A stretch of 64,000 nucleotides of DNA from a gamma proteobacterium symbiont of Ctena orbiculata (GCA_003058495.1 QBVC01000011.1:1-64000); one strand, 5' to 3'; positions 44,354-55,957 are shown, counted from the stretch's first letter. Translations and numbers: made by a program. Notes: generated by a model not told the origin, from the sequence alone.

Positions 44354-45973
44354 ATGAAGAAGAGCGCCATCCTCGCCTGGTCCGATCTTGAGCCCCTTAC
44401 TCCAACCTATGCCCTGGCGGCCGGTGTCGATCTGGTGGTGATCCGCTGGCGGGATGAGGAGCGGGTATCGGTGCTCTACGGGCGCTGCGCCCACCGCGGC
44501 GCACTGATGGCCGACGGACGCATCGAGGGCGAGGATATCATCTGCGGCCTGCACGACTGGGACTACCGCTACAAGACGGGGGTGAGCGGCTACAATCCCG
44601 CGGAGCGGCTCCATCCGTTCCAGGCCTGGGTCGAGGAGGGCCGGGTCTGGGTGGACGAGGATGAGATCAGGGCCTGGGCGGCGGACAATCCCCAGCCCTA
44701 CGACCGGGAGCGGTATCAGGGTCTCTACAAGGATCTCCATGGCGGCAGCGAAGAGCCCCATTACAAGTACATCCAGCACCTGGCGGAACACGGCCTGTCG
44801 AAGGTGGGCCACCATGGCCGGGTGAGCGCCATGGGGGTGCCCCGGGACGAGCTGCCCCAATGGGAACAGATTCAGCTGCTGACCGCCCAGCTGCACCGGG
44901 TGCCGCTGCTGGACGATCATCCGGTGGGCACTGATCTGGTGATCGGTCCCAATGCCGACAGACCGCTTAGGCTGGAACGGCCCCTGCTGGTTTCCGACAT
45001 GAGCTTCGGGGCCCTTTCGGAAGAGGCCAAGCTGGCATTGGCCAAGGGGGCGGAGCTGGCGGGCACGGCCATCTGCTCCGGCGAGGGCGGCATGCTGCCG
45101 GACGAACAGGCCGCCAACAACCGCTATCTCTATGAGCTGGCGTCGGCCCGCTTCGGCTACGCCATGGAGAAGGTGCAGCGTTGCCAGGCGTTCCATTTCA
45201 AATGCGGCCAGGGGGCGAAGACCGGCACCGGCGGCCACCTGCCGGGAAACAAGGTGAAGGGACGCATCGCCGAGGTGCGCGGGCTCGACGAGGGGGAGTC
45301 GGCGATCTCGCCGGCCCGCTTCCCCGACTGGGAGAGCGTCGATGACTACCGCCGCTTCGCCGACCAGGTGCGGGAGGCGACGGGTGGCATCCCCATCGGG
45401 GTCAAGCTCTCGGCGCAGCATATCGAGCGGGACATCGAGGCCGCGTTGCGGATCGGGGTCGACTACATCATCCTCGATGGCCGGGGCGGCGGCACCGGGG
45501 CGGCGCCGCTGATCTTCCGCGACAACATCTCGGTGCCCACCATCCCGGCGCTGGCCCGGGCCCGCCGCTACCTCGACAGTCGCGGACGCGGCGATGTCTC
45601 CCTGGTGATCACCGGCGGCCTCAGGCTGCCGGCGGATTTCATCAAGGCCCTGGCCCTGGGCGCCGATGCCGTCGCACTCTCCAATTCGGCGCTGCAGGCG
45701 ATCGGCTGTCTCGGCATGCGCGCCTGCCACACCAACAACTGCCCGGTGGGCATCGCCACCCAGAAACCCGAGTTGCGCAGCCGCCTCAAGATCGACAAGG
45801 GCGCCGCGCAGCTGAACAGTTTCTTCCGCGCCGCCACGGAATTGATGCAGGTGATGGCGCGGGCCTGCGGCCATGATCATCTCAGCGGATTCTGCCTCGA
45901 CGACCTCACCACCTTCGATCGGGAGATGGCCCATCTGACGGGCATCGCCTATGGCGGTGTCGGATTGGATTGA
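44354..45973 (+). CDS. Rieske-domain / glutamate synthase-like FMN-binding fusion protein
   Basis: A 539-residue protein. N-terminus (about 1-110) is a Rieske [2Fe-2S] domain: LYGRCAHRGALMADGR and ICGLHDWDYRYK give the Cys-x-His and Cys-x-x-His ligand pairs. The rest is the GltB-type FMN barrel (LLVSDMSFGALSEEAKLAL, GEGGMLPDEQ, RGGGTGAAPLIF and ACHTNNCPVGIATQ). It lacks the glutamine amidotransferase part of a true glutamate synthase, so it probably acts as an FMN oxidoreductase or sensor fed electrons through the Rieske centre. Start ATG 44354 has AAGGAA upstream; a start at 44300 is not supported. Confidence 0.9.
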   Translation: MKKSAILAWSDLEPLTPTYALAAGVDLVVIRWRDEERVSVLYGRCAHRGALMADGRIEGEDIICGLHDWDYRYKTGVSGYNPAERLHPFQAWVEEGRVWVDEDEIRAWAADNPQPYDRERYQGLYKDLHGGSEEPHYKYIQHLAEHGLSKVGHHGRVSAMGVPRDELPQWEQIQLLTAQLHRVPLLDDHPVGTDLVIGPNADRPLRLERPLLVSDMSFGALSEEAKLALAKGAELAGTAICSGEGGMLPDEQAANNRYLYELASARFGYAMEKVQRCQAFHFKCGQGAKTGTGGHLPGNKVKGRIAEVRGLDEGESAISPARFPDWESVDDYRRFADQVREATGGIPIGVKLSAQHIERDIEAALRIGVDYIILDGRGGGTGAAPLIFRDNISVPTIPALARARRYLDSRGRGDVSLVITGGLRLPADFIKALALGADAVALSNSALQAIGCLGMRACHTNNCPVGIATQKPELRSRLKIDKGAAQLNSFFRAATELMQVMARACGHDHLSGFCLDDLTTFDREMAHLTGIAYGGVGLD

Positions 45974-46196
45974 ACTGTCCCGTCCGGTGCAATCTAACTG
46001 TCATGCACACTGTGTAGAGTAGGGGATCGATAAATTCAAAAAAACCTGCACTCTCCAATCAACCCCACGATTTGTTGCTTGTTTATCGACGGGGGATGGG
46101 TTTATATGATCGCCTGCTAGGGTTTGATAAACAGTAACCGGATCAGGGAGTGGGCAGGGTAAACAATCTTGCAAACCTTCAGCACAGAAATTCGAT

Positions 46197-47465
46197 ATGG
46201 ATTCCAACATCACCATAACAAGTGATCGTGAACGGTTAATTGCGGAATTCCACCGTGTCCGCGACCTGTCCGAGACCCTCTGCCTGCCGCTTCAGCATGA
46301 CGACTATCAGATCCAATCCATCGTCCAGACCAGTCCGCCGAAATGGCATATCGCCCATGTCAGCTGGTTCTTCGAGGTCTTCGTGCTCGGCCACTTCGAT
46401 CCGGCCTATGAGCCCTTCGATCCGCGCTTCGATTTTATCTTCAACAGCTACTACTACACCCACGGTTTGATGCATCCCAGGCCCAAGCGTGGCCTGTTGT
46501 CCCGGCCCACCGTGGGCGAGATCTACCAATACCGCGCCCACGTCAACCAACAGATGCATCGCCTGATGGAGTCGGTGGCTGAGGAGGATTGGCCTGAGCT
46601 CGCGTTTCGCGTCATCCTCGGGCTCAACCATGAGGAGCAGCATCAGGAGTTGCTGCTGATGGATGTGAAGCACAATTTCTGGTCCAACCCGCTGAAACCC
46701 AGCTACCGGGATGATCTCGGGTCGACCGCCGGCAGCACCAGAACGGCCCGCTGGATAGAGCGGCAGGGGGGTGTCTATCGCATCGGCCATGCCGGGAACG
46801 ATGGCTTCGCCTATGACAACGAGACGCCCCGGCATGAGGTGCTGTTAGCCGGCTTCCGCATCGCCGATCGCCTGGTGACCAACGGCGAATACCGGGCGTT
46901 CATGGAGGATGGGGGGTATGAGGTACCCTCCCTCTGGCTTTCGGACGGCTGGGCGCTGCTGCAGCGAGAGGGCTGGCGCCATCCGCTCTACTGGGAGCAG
47001 CGGGAGGCGGGTGAGTGGATGCAGTTCACCCTGGGCGGTCTGAGTCCACTCAATCCCCACGAACCCGTGTGTCATCTCAGCTACTACGAGGCGGACGCCT
47101 ATGCCCGCTGGGCGGGCAAGCGCCTGCCGCTCGAGAGTGAATTGGAGATCGTGCTCGAACAGCAGCCGCTGGCCGGCAATTTCATCGACGGCGATCAGCT
47201 CCATCCGCTGCCCGCCGGCGTCTCGGGACAGTGGTATGGCGATCTCTGGAACTGGACCGCTTCACCCTATGCCGCCTATCCGGGGTTCAGGCCCCTGGCG
47301 GGTTCGATGGGCGAATACAACGGCAAATTCATGTCAAACCAGATGGTGTTGAAAGGGGGGTGTTGCGCGACACCCGTAGGTCATACCCGTGCCAGCTACC
47401 GCAACTTCTTCTATCCGGACGAACGTTGGGCCTTTACCGGCCTGCGGCTCGCGGAGGATGCGTGA
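46197..47465 (+). CDS. egtB: Ergothioneine biosynthesis sulfoxide synthase EgtB
   Basis: A 422-residue EgtB. N-terminal DinB-like domain (WHIAHVSWFFEVFVL and the iron motif HEEQHQELL, HX3HXE) and a C-terminal FGE-sulfatase domain (NGEYRAFMEDGGYEVPSLWL, YYEADAYARWAGKRLPLESE and GLRLAED). The enzyme uses iron and O2 to join a thiol to hercynine. The upstream 220-bp gap shows no regulatory motif that I can name. The stop overlaps the egtD start by one base (TGATG), so the two are coupled. Confidence 0.95.
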   Translation: MDSNITITSDRERLIAEFHRVRDLSETLCLPLQHDDYQIQSIVQTSPPKWHIAHVSWFFEVFVLGHFDPAYEPFDPRFDFIFNSYYYTHGLMHPRPKRGLLSRPTVGEIYQYRAHVNQQMHRLMESVAEEDWPELAFRVILGLNHEEQHQELLLMDVKHNFWSNPLKPSYRDDLGSTAGSTRTARWIERQGGVYRIGHAGNDGFAYDNETPRHEVLLAGFRIADRLVTNGEYRAFMEDGGYEVPSLWLSDGWALLQREGWRHPLYWEQREAGEWMQFTLGGLSPLNPHEPVCHLSYYEADAYARWAGKRLPLESELEIVLEQQPLAGNFIDGDQLHPLPAGVSGQWYGDLWNWTASPYAAYPGFRPLAGSMGEYNGKFMSNQMVLKGGCCATPVGHTRASYRNFFYPDERWAFTGLRLAEDA

Positions 47466-48418
47466 TGGAAAATGTCACCTTTCACGACCACAAACCCCGG
47501 GCCCTGAGTCTCTACGATGCGGTGGTCTCCGGTCTCTCCAGGTCGGATAAATCGATACCGCCCAAGTTCTTCTACGATCAACGCGGTTCCGAACTCTTCG
47601 ACAAGATCTGTCAACAGCCGGAATACTACCTGCCCACGGTGGAACGCCGGATGCTCGCCGGGCTTGCCGGGGAGATAGCCAGGCTCACCGGAACCGGCCG
47701 GGTATTGATCGAACCTGGCGCGGGCAGTGCCAGCAAGGTGCGCCTGCTGCTCGATGCGCTGAGACCGAGCGCCTTCGTGCCGATGGATATCTCGTTTGAC
47801 TATCTGAAGTCGAGTGCCAGGGACTTGGCATTGGAGTACCCCTGGCTGCCGATACATGCCGCCTGTGTCGATTTCACCCACTCGTTGCCGGTTCCCCGGG
47901 AGGTGCCCGACGGTCCGCGATTGCTCTTCTTCCCCGGTTCAAGCCTGGGCAACTTCAATCCGCGGGAGGCCGGCAGGTTTCTGCGTCTGGTCCACCGTAC
48001 CCTGGGTGACCGGGGTATGATGCTGATCGGCGTCGATACGAAAAAGAGCGAGGGGGTGCTGAACGCGGCCTACAACGACGCGGCGGGCCTGACCGCGGAT
48101 TTCAACCTCAATCTTCTGCAGCGCATGCAGCAGGAGCTGGACGCCGATATCGATCCCGGCGTGTTCGAGCACCTCGCCTTCTACAACAGCGATGAGGGAC
48201 GCATCGAGATGCACCTGGTGAGCACCCGGGAGCAGACCCTTCGCCTCAACGGCCATCGTTTCGAATTCAAGGAGGGGGAGAGGCTGCACACCGAGAACTC
48301 CTACAAGTATTCACCGGCGGAGTTTATCGGGCTGGCAACCGAGAACGGCTTCTCAAAGGTGCGGCATTGGGTGGATGACGGCGGCTTGTTCGCCGTCTAC
48401 CTGGTCGCCGCGGTATAG
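47465..48418 (+). CDS. egtD: L-histidine N(alpha)-methyltransferase EgtD
   Basis: A 317-residue SAM-dependent methyltransferase making hercynine, the first step to ergothioneine. Typical blocks: IPPKFFYDQRGSELFDKIC, PEYYLPTVERRML, EPGAGSASKVRLLL (SAM site), LFFPGSSLGNFNPREAG and NSYKYSPAEF. The start is ATG 47465, sharing one base with the egtB stop. With egtB it should supply the core ergothioneine route; the lyase EgtE is not in the window. Confidence 0.95.
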   Translation: MENVTFHDHKPRALSLYDAVVSGLSRSDKSIPPKFFYDQRGSELFDKICQQPEYYLPTVERRMLAGLAGEIARLTGTGRVLIEPGAGSASKVRLLLDALRPSAFVPMDISFDYLKSSARDLALEYPWLPIHAACVDFTHSLPVPREVPDGPRLLFFPGSSLGNFNPREAGRFLRLVHRTLGDRGMMLIGVDTKKSEGVLNAAYNDAAGLTADFNLNLLQRMQQELDADIDPGVFEHLAFYNSDEGRIEMHLVSTREQTLRLNGHRFEFKEGERLHTENSYKYSPAEFIGLATENGFSKVRHWVDDGGLFAVYLVAAV

Positions 48419-48866
48419 GCGTCTGATCTAAACAGCACCCCTCTCCCGTGGGCTCGTCAGGGAGATCGCCGCTTGGCCCCTTGATCCCGCGACTGGCTTC
48501 AGTGCCTGCGACGCTTCCGCCATGCCTGGCTCGATTCGTACCCTAAGCACCGTGCCTGCAGGATGGTCCTTCAATCCGGTTCTTATCATCAACAATGGAG
48601 GATGGAATGTCGCTTAGGATCTCTGGTCGCTGCACCTGCCCGCCGCGGAAAACTGCAGCAACGTGGCTGGCAAGGCATTCAGCATTGAGGGCATGGCAAA
48701 GTTTGACGCAAAAAAGAGTAATATGCAGTCCATTGAGATGACGGTAGAGTGTGAGTAGGCTGTATTGAGTGCTGTTGATACACGCGTCAAGAGATATGGA
48801 ATTGACTTATTGCGTTGTAACAGGTCACTTCCTGAGACTTTTTGTTATTAGATTCCGACCTAACCT
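48419..48866. other. Gap with a possible gene remnant
   Basis: No complete gene. An open frame without a start runs from 48618 to the TAG at 48756-48758 and reads LPAAENCSNVAGKAFSI and then MAKFDAKKSNMQSIEMTVEC, which looks protein-like and could be the 3' end of a decayed gene. I cannot name it. Confidence 0.35.
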
Positions 48867-49235
48867 ATGTTCAATATGGCCCGCTGGGGCGCATTACTAC
48901 TGGCCTATCTTTTTCTGGCCCTTGCGGTTGTCGGGGTGATTCTTCCCGGGCTGCCAACAGTGCCCTTCCTGCTGTTGTCCGCGTGGTTCGCCGCCAAGGG
49001 GTCGCAGCGCCTGCATCGCTGGCTCTACGCACACCCGCATTTCGGAAAACTGTTGATTGACTGGGAACAGCAAGGGGCGATTTCACGTTCCAGCAAGGTG
49101 ATGGCCGTGTTGCTGATTTCCATTGCCTGGGTGATTATGTATCTGCAGATCAGTAACCCCTGGGTTGTGGCGGGAATGACGCTGTTGTTAGCGGCGGTGG
49201 TTGCGTTTCTTCTGACCCGCCCGGAACCTCAATGA
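48867..49235 (+). CDS. DUF454/YbaN family inner membrane protein
   Basis: A 122-residue protein with three or four hydrophobic helices and the YbaN/DUF454 signature: VGVILPGLPTVPFLLLSAWF, SQRLHRWLYAHPHFG, then DWEQQGAISRSSKVMAV. Function is unknown across the family. The ribosome site is weak; ATG at 48876 (MARWG) is an alternative. It appears to be monocistronic. Confidence 0.9.
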   Translation: MFNMARWGALLLAYLFLALAVVGVILPGLPTVPFLLLSAWFAAKGSQRLHRWLYAHPHFGKLLIDWEQQGAISRSSKVMAVLLISIAWVIMYLQISNPWVVAGMTLLLAAVVAFLLTRPEPQ

Positions 49236-49310
49236 GATAGCGCCTGTGGCGGGAGCATCCATGCTAAGCCTATGGCGCAAAGCGAGCGGCGCTCACGATG
49301 GGAGGCGGTT

Positions 49311-49925
49311 ATGTTTTTGACTGAATTTCTGCTGACTTCACTGATTGTGGTATTGGTCCCTGGTACCGGTGTGCTCTTTACGGTTTCGACCGGCCTGACC
49401 AGCGGCTGGCGCGCCAGCATATTTGCGGCCATCGGCTGCACCCTTGGGATCCTCCCTCATTTGGTCGCCAGTGTATTTGGCCTGGCCGCCATACTCCATA
49501 CAAGCGCTGTTGTGTTTCAGCTGTTCAAGCTGCTGGGCGTGTGCTATCTGCTCTATCTCGCCTGGACCATGTGGAAGCAATCCGGTGCCCTCCGTTTCGA
49601 TGGCGCACCGGTTAGCGATGGCTATGGGCGGACGGCGGTGCAGGCATTTCTGATTAATATTCTCAATCCAAAGCTATCGCTTTTCTTCCTCGCCTTTCTA
49701 CCCCAGTTCGTTCCCGCGGATGCACCCAATCCGATTGCATCCATGCTTGGTTTAAGCATGGTTTTCATGCTTATGACACTGGTTGTGTTTATCGGCTATG
49801 GGATATTGGCAAATCAGATCCGCGGCTATCTATCCCAGTCGCCCCGACTGGTGCGGAGAATCCAGAGGCTCTTTTCCGGGCTGTTCCTGGCCATGGGTCT
49901 CAAGTTGGCTGCGATGGAGCGTTAG
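49311..49925 (+). CDS. LysE/RhtB family translocator
   Basis: A 204-residue inner-membrane exporter with six predicted helices. LTSLIVVLVPGTGVLFTVST and the block FLINILNPKLSLFFLAFLPQ are family signatures. Such proteins export amino acids or their derivatives. ATG at 49311 is the best start (GGAGGCGGTT just before it); the earlier ATG at 49272 adds a hydrophilic, unlikely extension. It leads a short run of three closely spaced genes. Confidence 0.92.
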   Translation: MFLTEFLLTSLIVVLVPGTGVLFTVSTGLTSGWRASIFAAIGCTLGILPHLVASVFGLAAILHTSAVVFQLFKLLGVCYLLYLAWTMWKQSGALRFDGAPVSDGYGRTAVQAFLINILNPKLSLFFLAFLPQFVPADAPNPIASMLGLSMVFMLMTLVVFIGYGILANQIRGYLSQSPRLVRRIQRLFSGLFLAMGLKLAAMER

Positions 49926-49950
49926 GGGAACGGAGAATTGTGAGGCGACC

Positions 49951-50334
49951 GTGAAACAGGACCCGGATGCGAACAAGCGGAATGCAATTGCTTTTTATCG
50001 GACAGCCTACCTGGGAGACCCGGAAAGGGCCGTCGAGCTGTATGTGGGTGTCGACTATATACAGCACAACCCCCTGGTTGGGGACGGTAAGCGGTCCTTC
50101 ATCGATTATTTCAGCGAGATGGCGAAATCATACCCGGAGAAGGAGATCGAGTTTGTCCGCGCCGTGGCCGAGGGTGATCTGGTTGCCCTGCACACCCACC
50201 AGACATGGCCGGGGAACGAAGAGTATGTGACCATGGACTTCTTTCGCTTCGATGAGAACGGTAAGATCGTCGAGCATTGGGATTCCATACAGCCGATACC
50301 GGCTGAATCGAAGAATGGTAATCCCATGTATTGA
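49951..50334 (+). CDS. SnoaL-like (NTF2-fold) protein
   Basis: A 127-residue NTF2-like protein of the SnoaL kind: IAFYRTAYLGDPERAVELYV, YIQHNPLVGDGKRSF and the end block EEYVTMDFFRFDENGKIVEH with EHWD. Such proteins are isomerase- or hydrolase-like and often act on small hydrophobic ligands. GTG at 49951 is the start, with GAGG nine bases upstream. It begins 25 bp after the LysE-type exporter and 20 bp before the next gene, so the three probably form an operon. Confidence 0.85.
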   Translation: MKQDPDANKRNAIAFYRTAYLGDPERAVELYVGVDYIQHNPLVGDGKRSFIDYFSEMAKSYPEKEIEFVRAVAEGDLVALHTHQTWPGNEEYVTMDFFRFDENGKIVEHWDSIQPIPAESKNGNPMY

Positions 50335-50354
50335 GTGACGGAGAGGGTAAAGCA

Positions 50355-50729
50355 ATGGACAAACGGATCAAATGGCTGCGAATCTCCTACTGGACAGCCG
50401 CCTTGGTGGATTTCTTCATCGCAGTATCGGTGCTGATCCCTGAAAGAATGGGGGTTGCCGGGTATGTCTACCCGATGGGACTTATCTCGGCGGTAGCCTT
50501 TTCCTGGGGAGTGATGCTGCTATTCGCCGATAGGGAGCCGCTGCAAAGAAGCTGGGTCCTGGCGCCGACGATCCTGGTGGTCGCCTTGCTTGGCATGGTC
50601 GCGCTCCACGCCGGCCTGACAGGGTTGATATCCATGTTCAGGGCGCTGTCAATGCTGTGCCTGGCAATCATTGTGCTGACAATCCTTGTCTTCGGCTACG
50701 CCGGCGCCCGACAACCGCAAGGGACCTGA
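50355..50729 (+). CDS. Small four-helix membrane protein
   Basis: A 124-residue protein with four hydrophobic segments (starting WLRISYWTAALVDFFIAVSV and ending LCLAIIVLTILVFGYAGAR). It has no charged or catalytic motif. ATG at 50355 follows GAGGG; the upstream ATG at 50331 overlaps the preceding stop. It is the last gene of the LysE/SnoaL run. I recognise no named family. Confidence 0.75.
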   Translation: MDKRIKWLRISYWTAALVDFFIAVSVLIPERMGVAGYVYPMGLISAVAFSWGVMLLFADREPLQRSWVLAPTILVVALLGMVALHAGLTGLISMFRALSMLCLAIIVLTILVFGYAGARQPQGT

Positions 50730-50807
50730 AAGAGTGGCAACCGATACCATATTCGGACAGGTGGTTCGGCCAAGATAGTGTTAAGAGAATGAATCTGGAG
50801 GCGGACT

Positions 50808-51200
50808 GTGACAACGAAATACCGGGTACCCACATATAAGGGGATTGTGACGGCTTTCACCCTGATTCTATTTGTTCTGTCCGGATTGGCCTATGCGGGT
50901 GAAGCCGATGTCGTCAAAGTGACGGTACGCAAGAAAGGAGTGAACCTGTACGATTTCGGGGTGACTGTATTGCATAAGGATGCAGGCTGGGATCACTACG
51001 CAAACAGGTGGGAAGTGGTGGATGAGAAGGGCACGGTCCTGGCAACAAGGACACTGCACCATCCACATGTCAAGGAACAGCCCTTTACTCGCTATTTAAC
51101 AGATGTAGTGATTCCCGCGGATATAAAGCTGGTCACCATCCGTGCACATGACTCGGTCCATCAGTATGGCGGCATAACAAAAAAAATTGAACTGCAATAG
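50808..51200 (+). CDS. Periplasmic protein of unknown function
   Basis: A 130-residue exported protein: N-terminal signal peptide (about 28 residues, cleaved near AYA-GEA), then a beta-rich domain (VKVTVRKKGVNLYDFGVTVL) with Trp and His clusters (DAGWDHYANRWEVV and LHHPHVKEQPF) that could bind a metal. The start is GTG at 50808, with GGAGG nine bases before. I know no family for it. Confidence 0.75.
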   Translation: MTTKYRVPTYKGIVTAFTLILFVLSGLAYAGEADVVKVTVRKKGVNLYDFGVTVLHKDAGWDHYANRWEVVDEKGTVLATRTLHHPHVKEQPFTRYLTDVVIPADIKLVTIRAHDSVHQYGGITKKIELQ

Positions 51201-51595
51201 TCTGGTTATACGAATCACTGCATGGGGAAGATGCATTCGACAGGCAGAGGGATGCGATAGTTTCACTCTGGCATGCGAACGCTGCTCTGGTACCTATACC
51301 TACCTACAATTGGGGAATGCAGACCTACCGGTTTAACGGCCGTTGGCGGTTGATGATCTGTAATCCGATCGGTCTGTTACAGAAAAAATAGCGATAGCCA
51401 GCAACTTTTCTTTTTTATATTTACTAGCTAGAAGGTTATATGAATTAACTTCGTTAACCTGATATTTGTTGCCGGTTGAATTCGCGAATTACCGGTTTGA
51501 TAGAGTCTTATTGGTAATTATACCACTTGCGCAAGCTCCATTTTGGTCTATAGATTGTTAATAAGATTGTCATCTTATTGTAGCAAAGGGGCAAA
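51201..51595. other. Gap with no recognisable gene
   Basis: About 395 bp; AT-rich toward the right side, where a promoter for the next gene is likely. I see no hairpin of note and no conserved motif. Confidence 0.4.
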
Positions 51596-51601
51596 GTGGT
51601 C

Positions 51602-52069
51602 ATGCAGTCAAGGATTATCGGGGCACTGTTCATTCTCTTCTCGGGCACACTGCAGGCGGCAGGTGAACATGTTGCATGCCAGCAGCCGAATGCCTATGAA
51701 GACTACAACGTCGATACACTGCTTTCGATAGCCAATAGCTGCCAGGATGTCGAAGTGGCCAATCTCTTTTTCAATCGGGCAAACCATATTCGCCGGGTAG
51801 AAAAATATATCGATTTCGAACAGAGTCTGCACAGGCTGAGGGTGGGAGAGAACATCGCCTATATCGACTCCTACCGTATCCATATCGGCCTGGCGGAGGC
51901 GCTGTTCAACAAGGGGCTTTCCCCCCGTGCAACCCGAACCCTGAGTCAATTGAATCGGATCTACGAACGCAGCGCCGAGATCGCGGAACTGCGCTTTCGG
52001 GGTTACGATCTGATAGCGGACCGGCTTGAACGCAGGCTCAGGCAAGCCCCCCGGGTTCAGGGCGGTTAA
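51602..52069 (+). CDS. Exported helical protein, unknown function
   Basis: A 155-residue protein with a signal peptide (MQSRIIGALFILFSGTLQAA) and a helical mature part of repeated segments (VDTLLSIANSCQDVEVANLF, IGLAEALFNKGLSPRATRTL), perhaps TPR-like. Two cysteines (HVACQ, NSCQD) may form a disulfide. ATG at 51602 is chosen over the GTG at 51596. It lies tail to tail with the isochorismatase-like gene. Confidence 0.7.
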   Translation: MQSRIIGALFILFSGTLQAAGEHVACQQPNAYEDYNVDTLLSIANSCQDVEVANLFFNRANHIRRVEKYIDFEQSLHRLRVGENIAYIDSYRIHIGLAEALFNKGLSPRATRTLSQLNRIYERSAEIAELRFRGYDLIADRLERRLRQAPRVQGG

Positions 52070-52113
52070 CCCCCGTCCAACCCACTCAATCCCCGTTTGC
52101 CTCGCTGTAATCT

Positions 52114-52692
52114 TCAGCGGAAGAGCTGAGAGACCTCTTTGAACCTCGGGTGGTTTGCATCCCCCATCCATTCGAATACAACGGATTCACTGTTGGTTAT
52201 CTGCACCTCGCTGAGGCCCATGCGTTTGATCGCATTCTTCCGGTGCAGGGGATTTCGGGAAGAGACCGCATCCTCGACCACAAAGACCTGGTAGCCCCAC
52301 TGCTGCAGACCGGAGGCGGTTTGCAGAACACAGATGTGCGCCTCAAGACCGACGATCACGATCTGCTTGCGATTCCCGTTTTCCGCCAGCTCCTCCTCGA
52401 AACCGGGGGCGGTACAGCAGGAAAAGGTCAGTTTGTCTTTTGCCTTGGTATGGGGCGGCAGGTGTTGGGCGATTTCCGGTAGCGTGTTTCCCAATCCCTT
52501 GCCGTAGTGCTCAGAAAGGATGATTGGTACGCCGAGTTGACTCGCGGCCTGGCTGAGTCTGATGATATTCGTCACCATCTGGTCAAGGTCGGGCTTCGGC
52601 ATCGCCTTGGTAAGCCGTTCCTGGGTATTGACGATCAAAAGCTGACTGCTATTGGCGTGCGTCAGCGGCAGAGCACACTTGCTTTTAGACAT
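52114..52692 (-). CDS. Isochorismatase-family protein with Asn at the catalytic Asp
   Basis: A 192-residue cysteine-hydrolase fold protein of the isochorismatase/YcaC type. The Lys (KDKLTFSCC) and the nucleophile Cys (GLEAHICVLQTASGL) are present. The catalytic Asp of the LLIVDxQ motif is replaced by Asn (LLIVNTQERL; the codon is AAT), so the protein may have weak or altered activity. Start is ATG at 52692 (MSKSKCAL). It lies downstream of the Pcm-like gene on the same strand (71 bp gap). Confidence 0.85.
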   Translation of the reverse strand: MSKSKCALPLTHANSSQLLIVNTQERLTKAMPKPDLDQMVTNIIRLSQAASQLGVPIILSEHYGKGLGNTLPEIAQHLPPHTKAKDKLTFSCCTAPGFEEELAENGNRKQIVIVGLEAHICVLQTASGLQQWGYQVFVVEDAVSSRNPLHRKNAIKRMGLSEVQITNSESVVFEWMGDANHPRFKEVSQLFR

Positions 52693-52763
52693 GATCTCCC
52701 TCACTTTTGTAGTTATTCGCTGTGCTGCGAAAGGTAACCGGGGAGCAGCAACAGGCTATTGGC

Positions 52764-53432
52764 TTAAAACTCAAACTCCACGGGCGCCGGGGCATTGATC
52801 AAAGGCGCCAGCTCCGTTTCGAAGATGCTCTCTTCCTGGAACACTTTGTCGGCATGCCTCGTGATCAGCATGCACTCCATCACCGGTGCGGTTCCGATGA
52901 CAACAAACAGACGTCCATCCCGGGACAGCTGTTGGCGAAAGATCTCCGCCTGCTGGCTGGTGGGCAGCGAGCCCGTCACCGCGATGGCGTCAAACGGCGC
53001 TTCCTCGAGTGGCGCGGCGAGTGCATCCCCGCTCAAGAGGGTTACATTCCCGATGCCTTGCTGTTCGAGTCGCTGGTTTGCCTGGTCGGTGAATTCGCCG
53101 TTGATGTCGATGGAGACTACCTGTCGGGCCAGGTTGGCCAGGCAGGCGGTCAGGTAGCCGCTGCCGGTGCCTACTTCCAATACCCTGTCCGTCGGCCGGA
53201 TTGCCAGCGCCTGCATCAATTTGGCCTCGATGCGGGGAAACATCATATGCTGGCCCTGGCCGATGGGGATCTCGATATCGGCATAGGCAAGATCCTGGTA
53301 CTGCTCCGGAACAAACTGCTCTCGGGGAAGGGACTCCATCAAAGAGAGGACGCGCTGGTCGAGGACCTCCCAGGGGCGGATCTGTTGTTCAACCATGTTG
53401 AAACGCGCTTTTTCGGAGCTGCTTGCCATCAT
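52764..53432 (-). CDS. Protein-L-isoaspartate methyltransferase-like protein
   Basis: A 222-residue SAM-dependent methyltransferase of the Pcm/PIMT family, with ARFNMVEQQIRPWEVLDQRV at the N-terminus and the SAM site VLEVGTGSGYLTACLA, then VSIDINGEF. The isoaspartyl-binding segment of true Pcm (SQP) is here GQGQHMMFPRIEAKLM, as in the distinct gammaproteobacterial branch often found near tolC. It may therefore not repair isoaspartate. It is probably the first gene of a two-gene operon with the isochorismatase-fold gene. Confidence 0.88.
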   Translation of the reverse strand: MMASSSEKARFNMVEQQIRPWEVLDQRVLSLMESLPREQFVPEQYQDLAYADIEIPIGQGQHMMFPRIEAKLMQALAIRPTDRVLEVGTGSGYLTACLANLARQVVSIDINGEFTDQANQRLEQQGIGNVTLLSGDALAAPLEEAPFDAIAVTGSLPTSQQAEIFRQQLSRDGRLFVVIGTAPVMECMLITRHADKVFQEESIFETELAPLINAPAPVEFEF

Positions 53433-53773
53433 AAGGTATTTCCTGGTATTGGTTGTGGTTATTGATAGGGCAGAGAGCTAAGACTACGGATTTTGTCTCT
53501 TCCGGGCAAGATTCTCATCGGGGTGCTGCAGCATTGGCGGGAGGAGAATCCGCTCCTGTGCTGGGGTATATTTTTCCCTCGATATCCACTGCGTGGGGAG
53601 TGTCGCAAGGGATATATCTATAAATAACACATTGATTTAAAAGACTTAAAATCTGTACTCTCGGTGCGACGGAGATCCCGGACCGAGATCCTCTCCTCCG
53701 CTGATCCCGAACCCGGCACTCAAGTTGCCGGTTGGTCTCGGATCAATTCGGGTTATACTGCGATTATCGACAA

Positions 53774-55926
<2,153 letters not shown>

Positions 55927-55957
55927 TTGAATTTCAACACTCAAATAATAGCTTCGC

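Noticed and set aside
44321-45934. 537-residue frame opposite the Rieske/GltB gene
   Set aside because: Antisense shadow; no motif, and the sense gene is secure.
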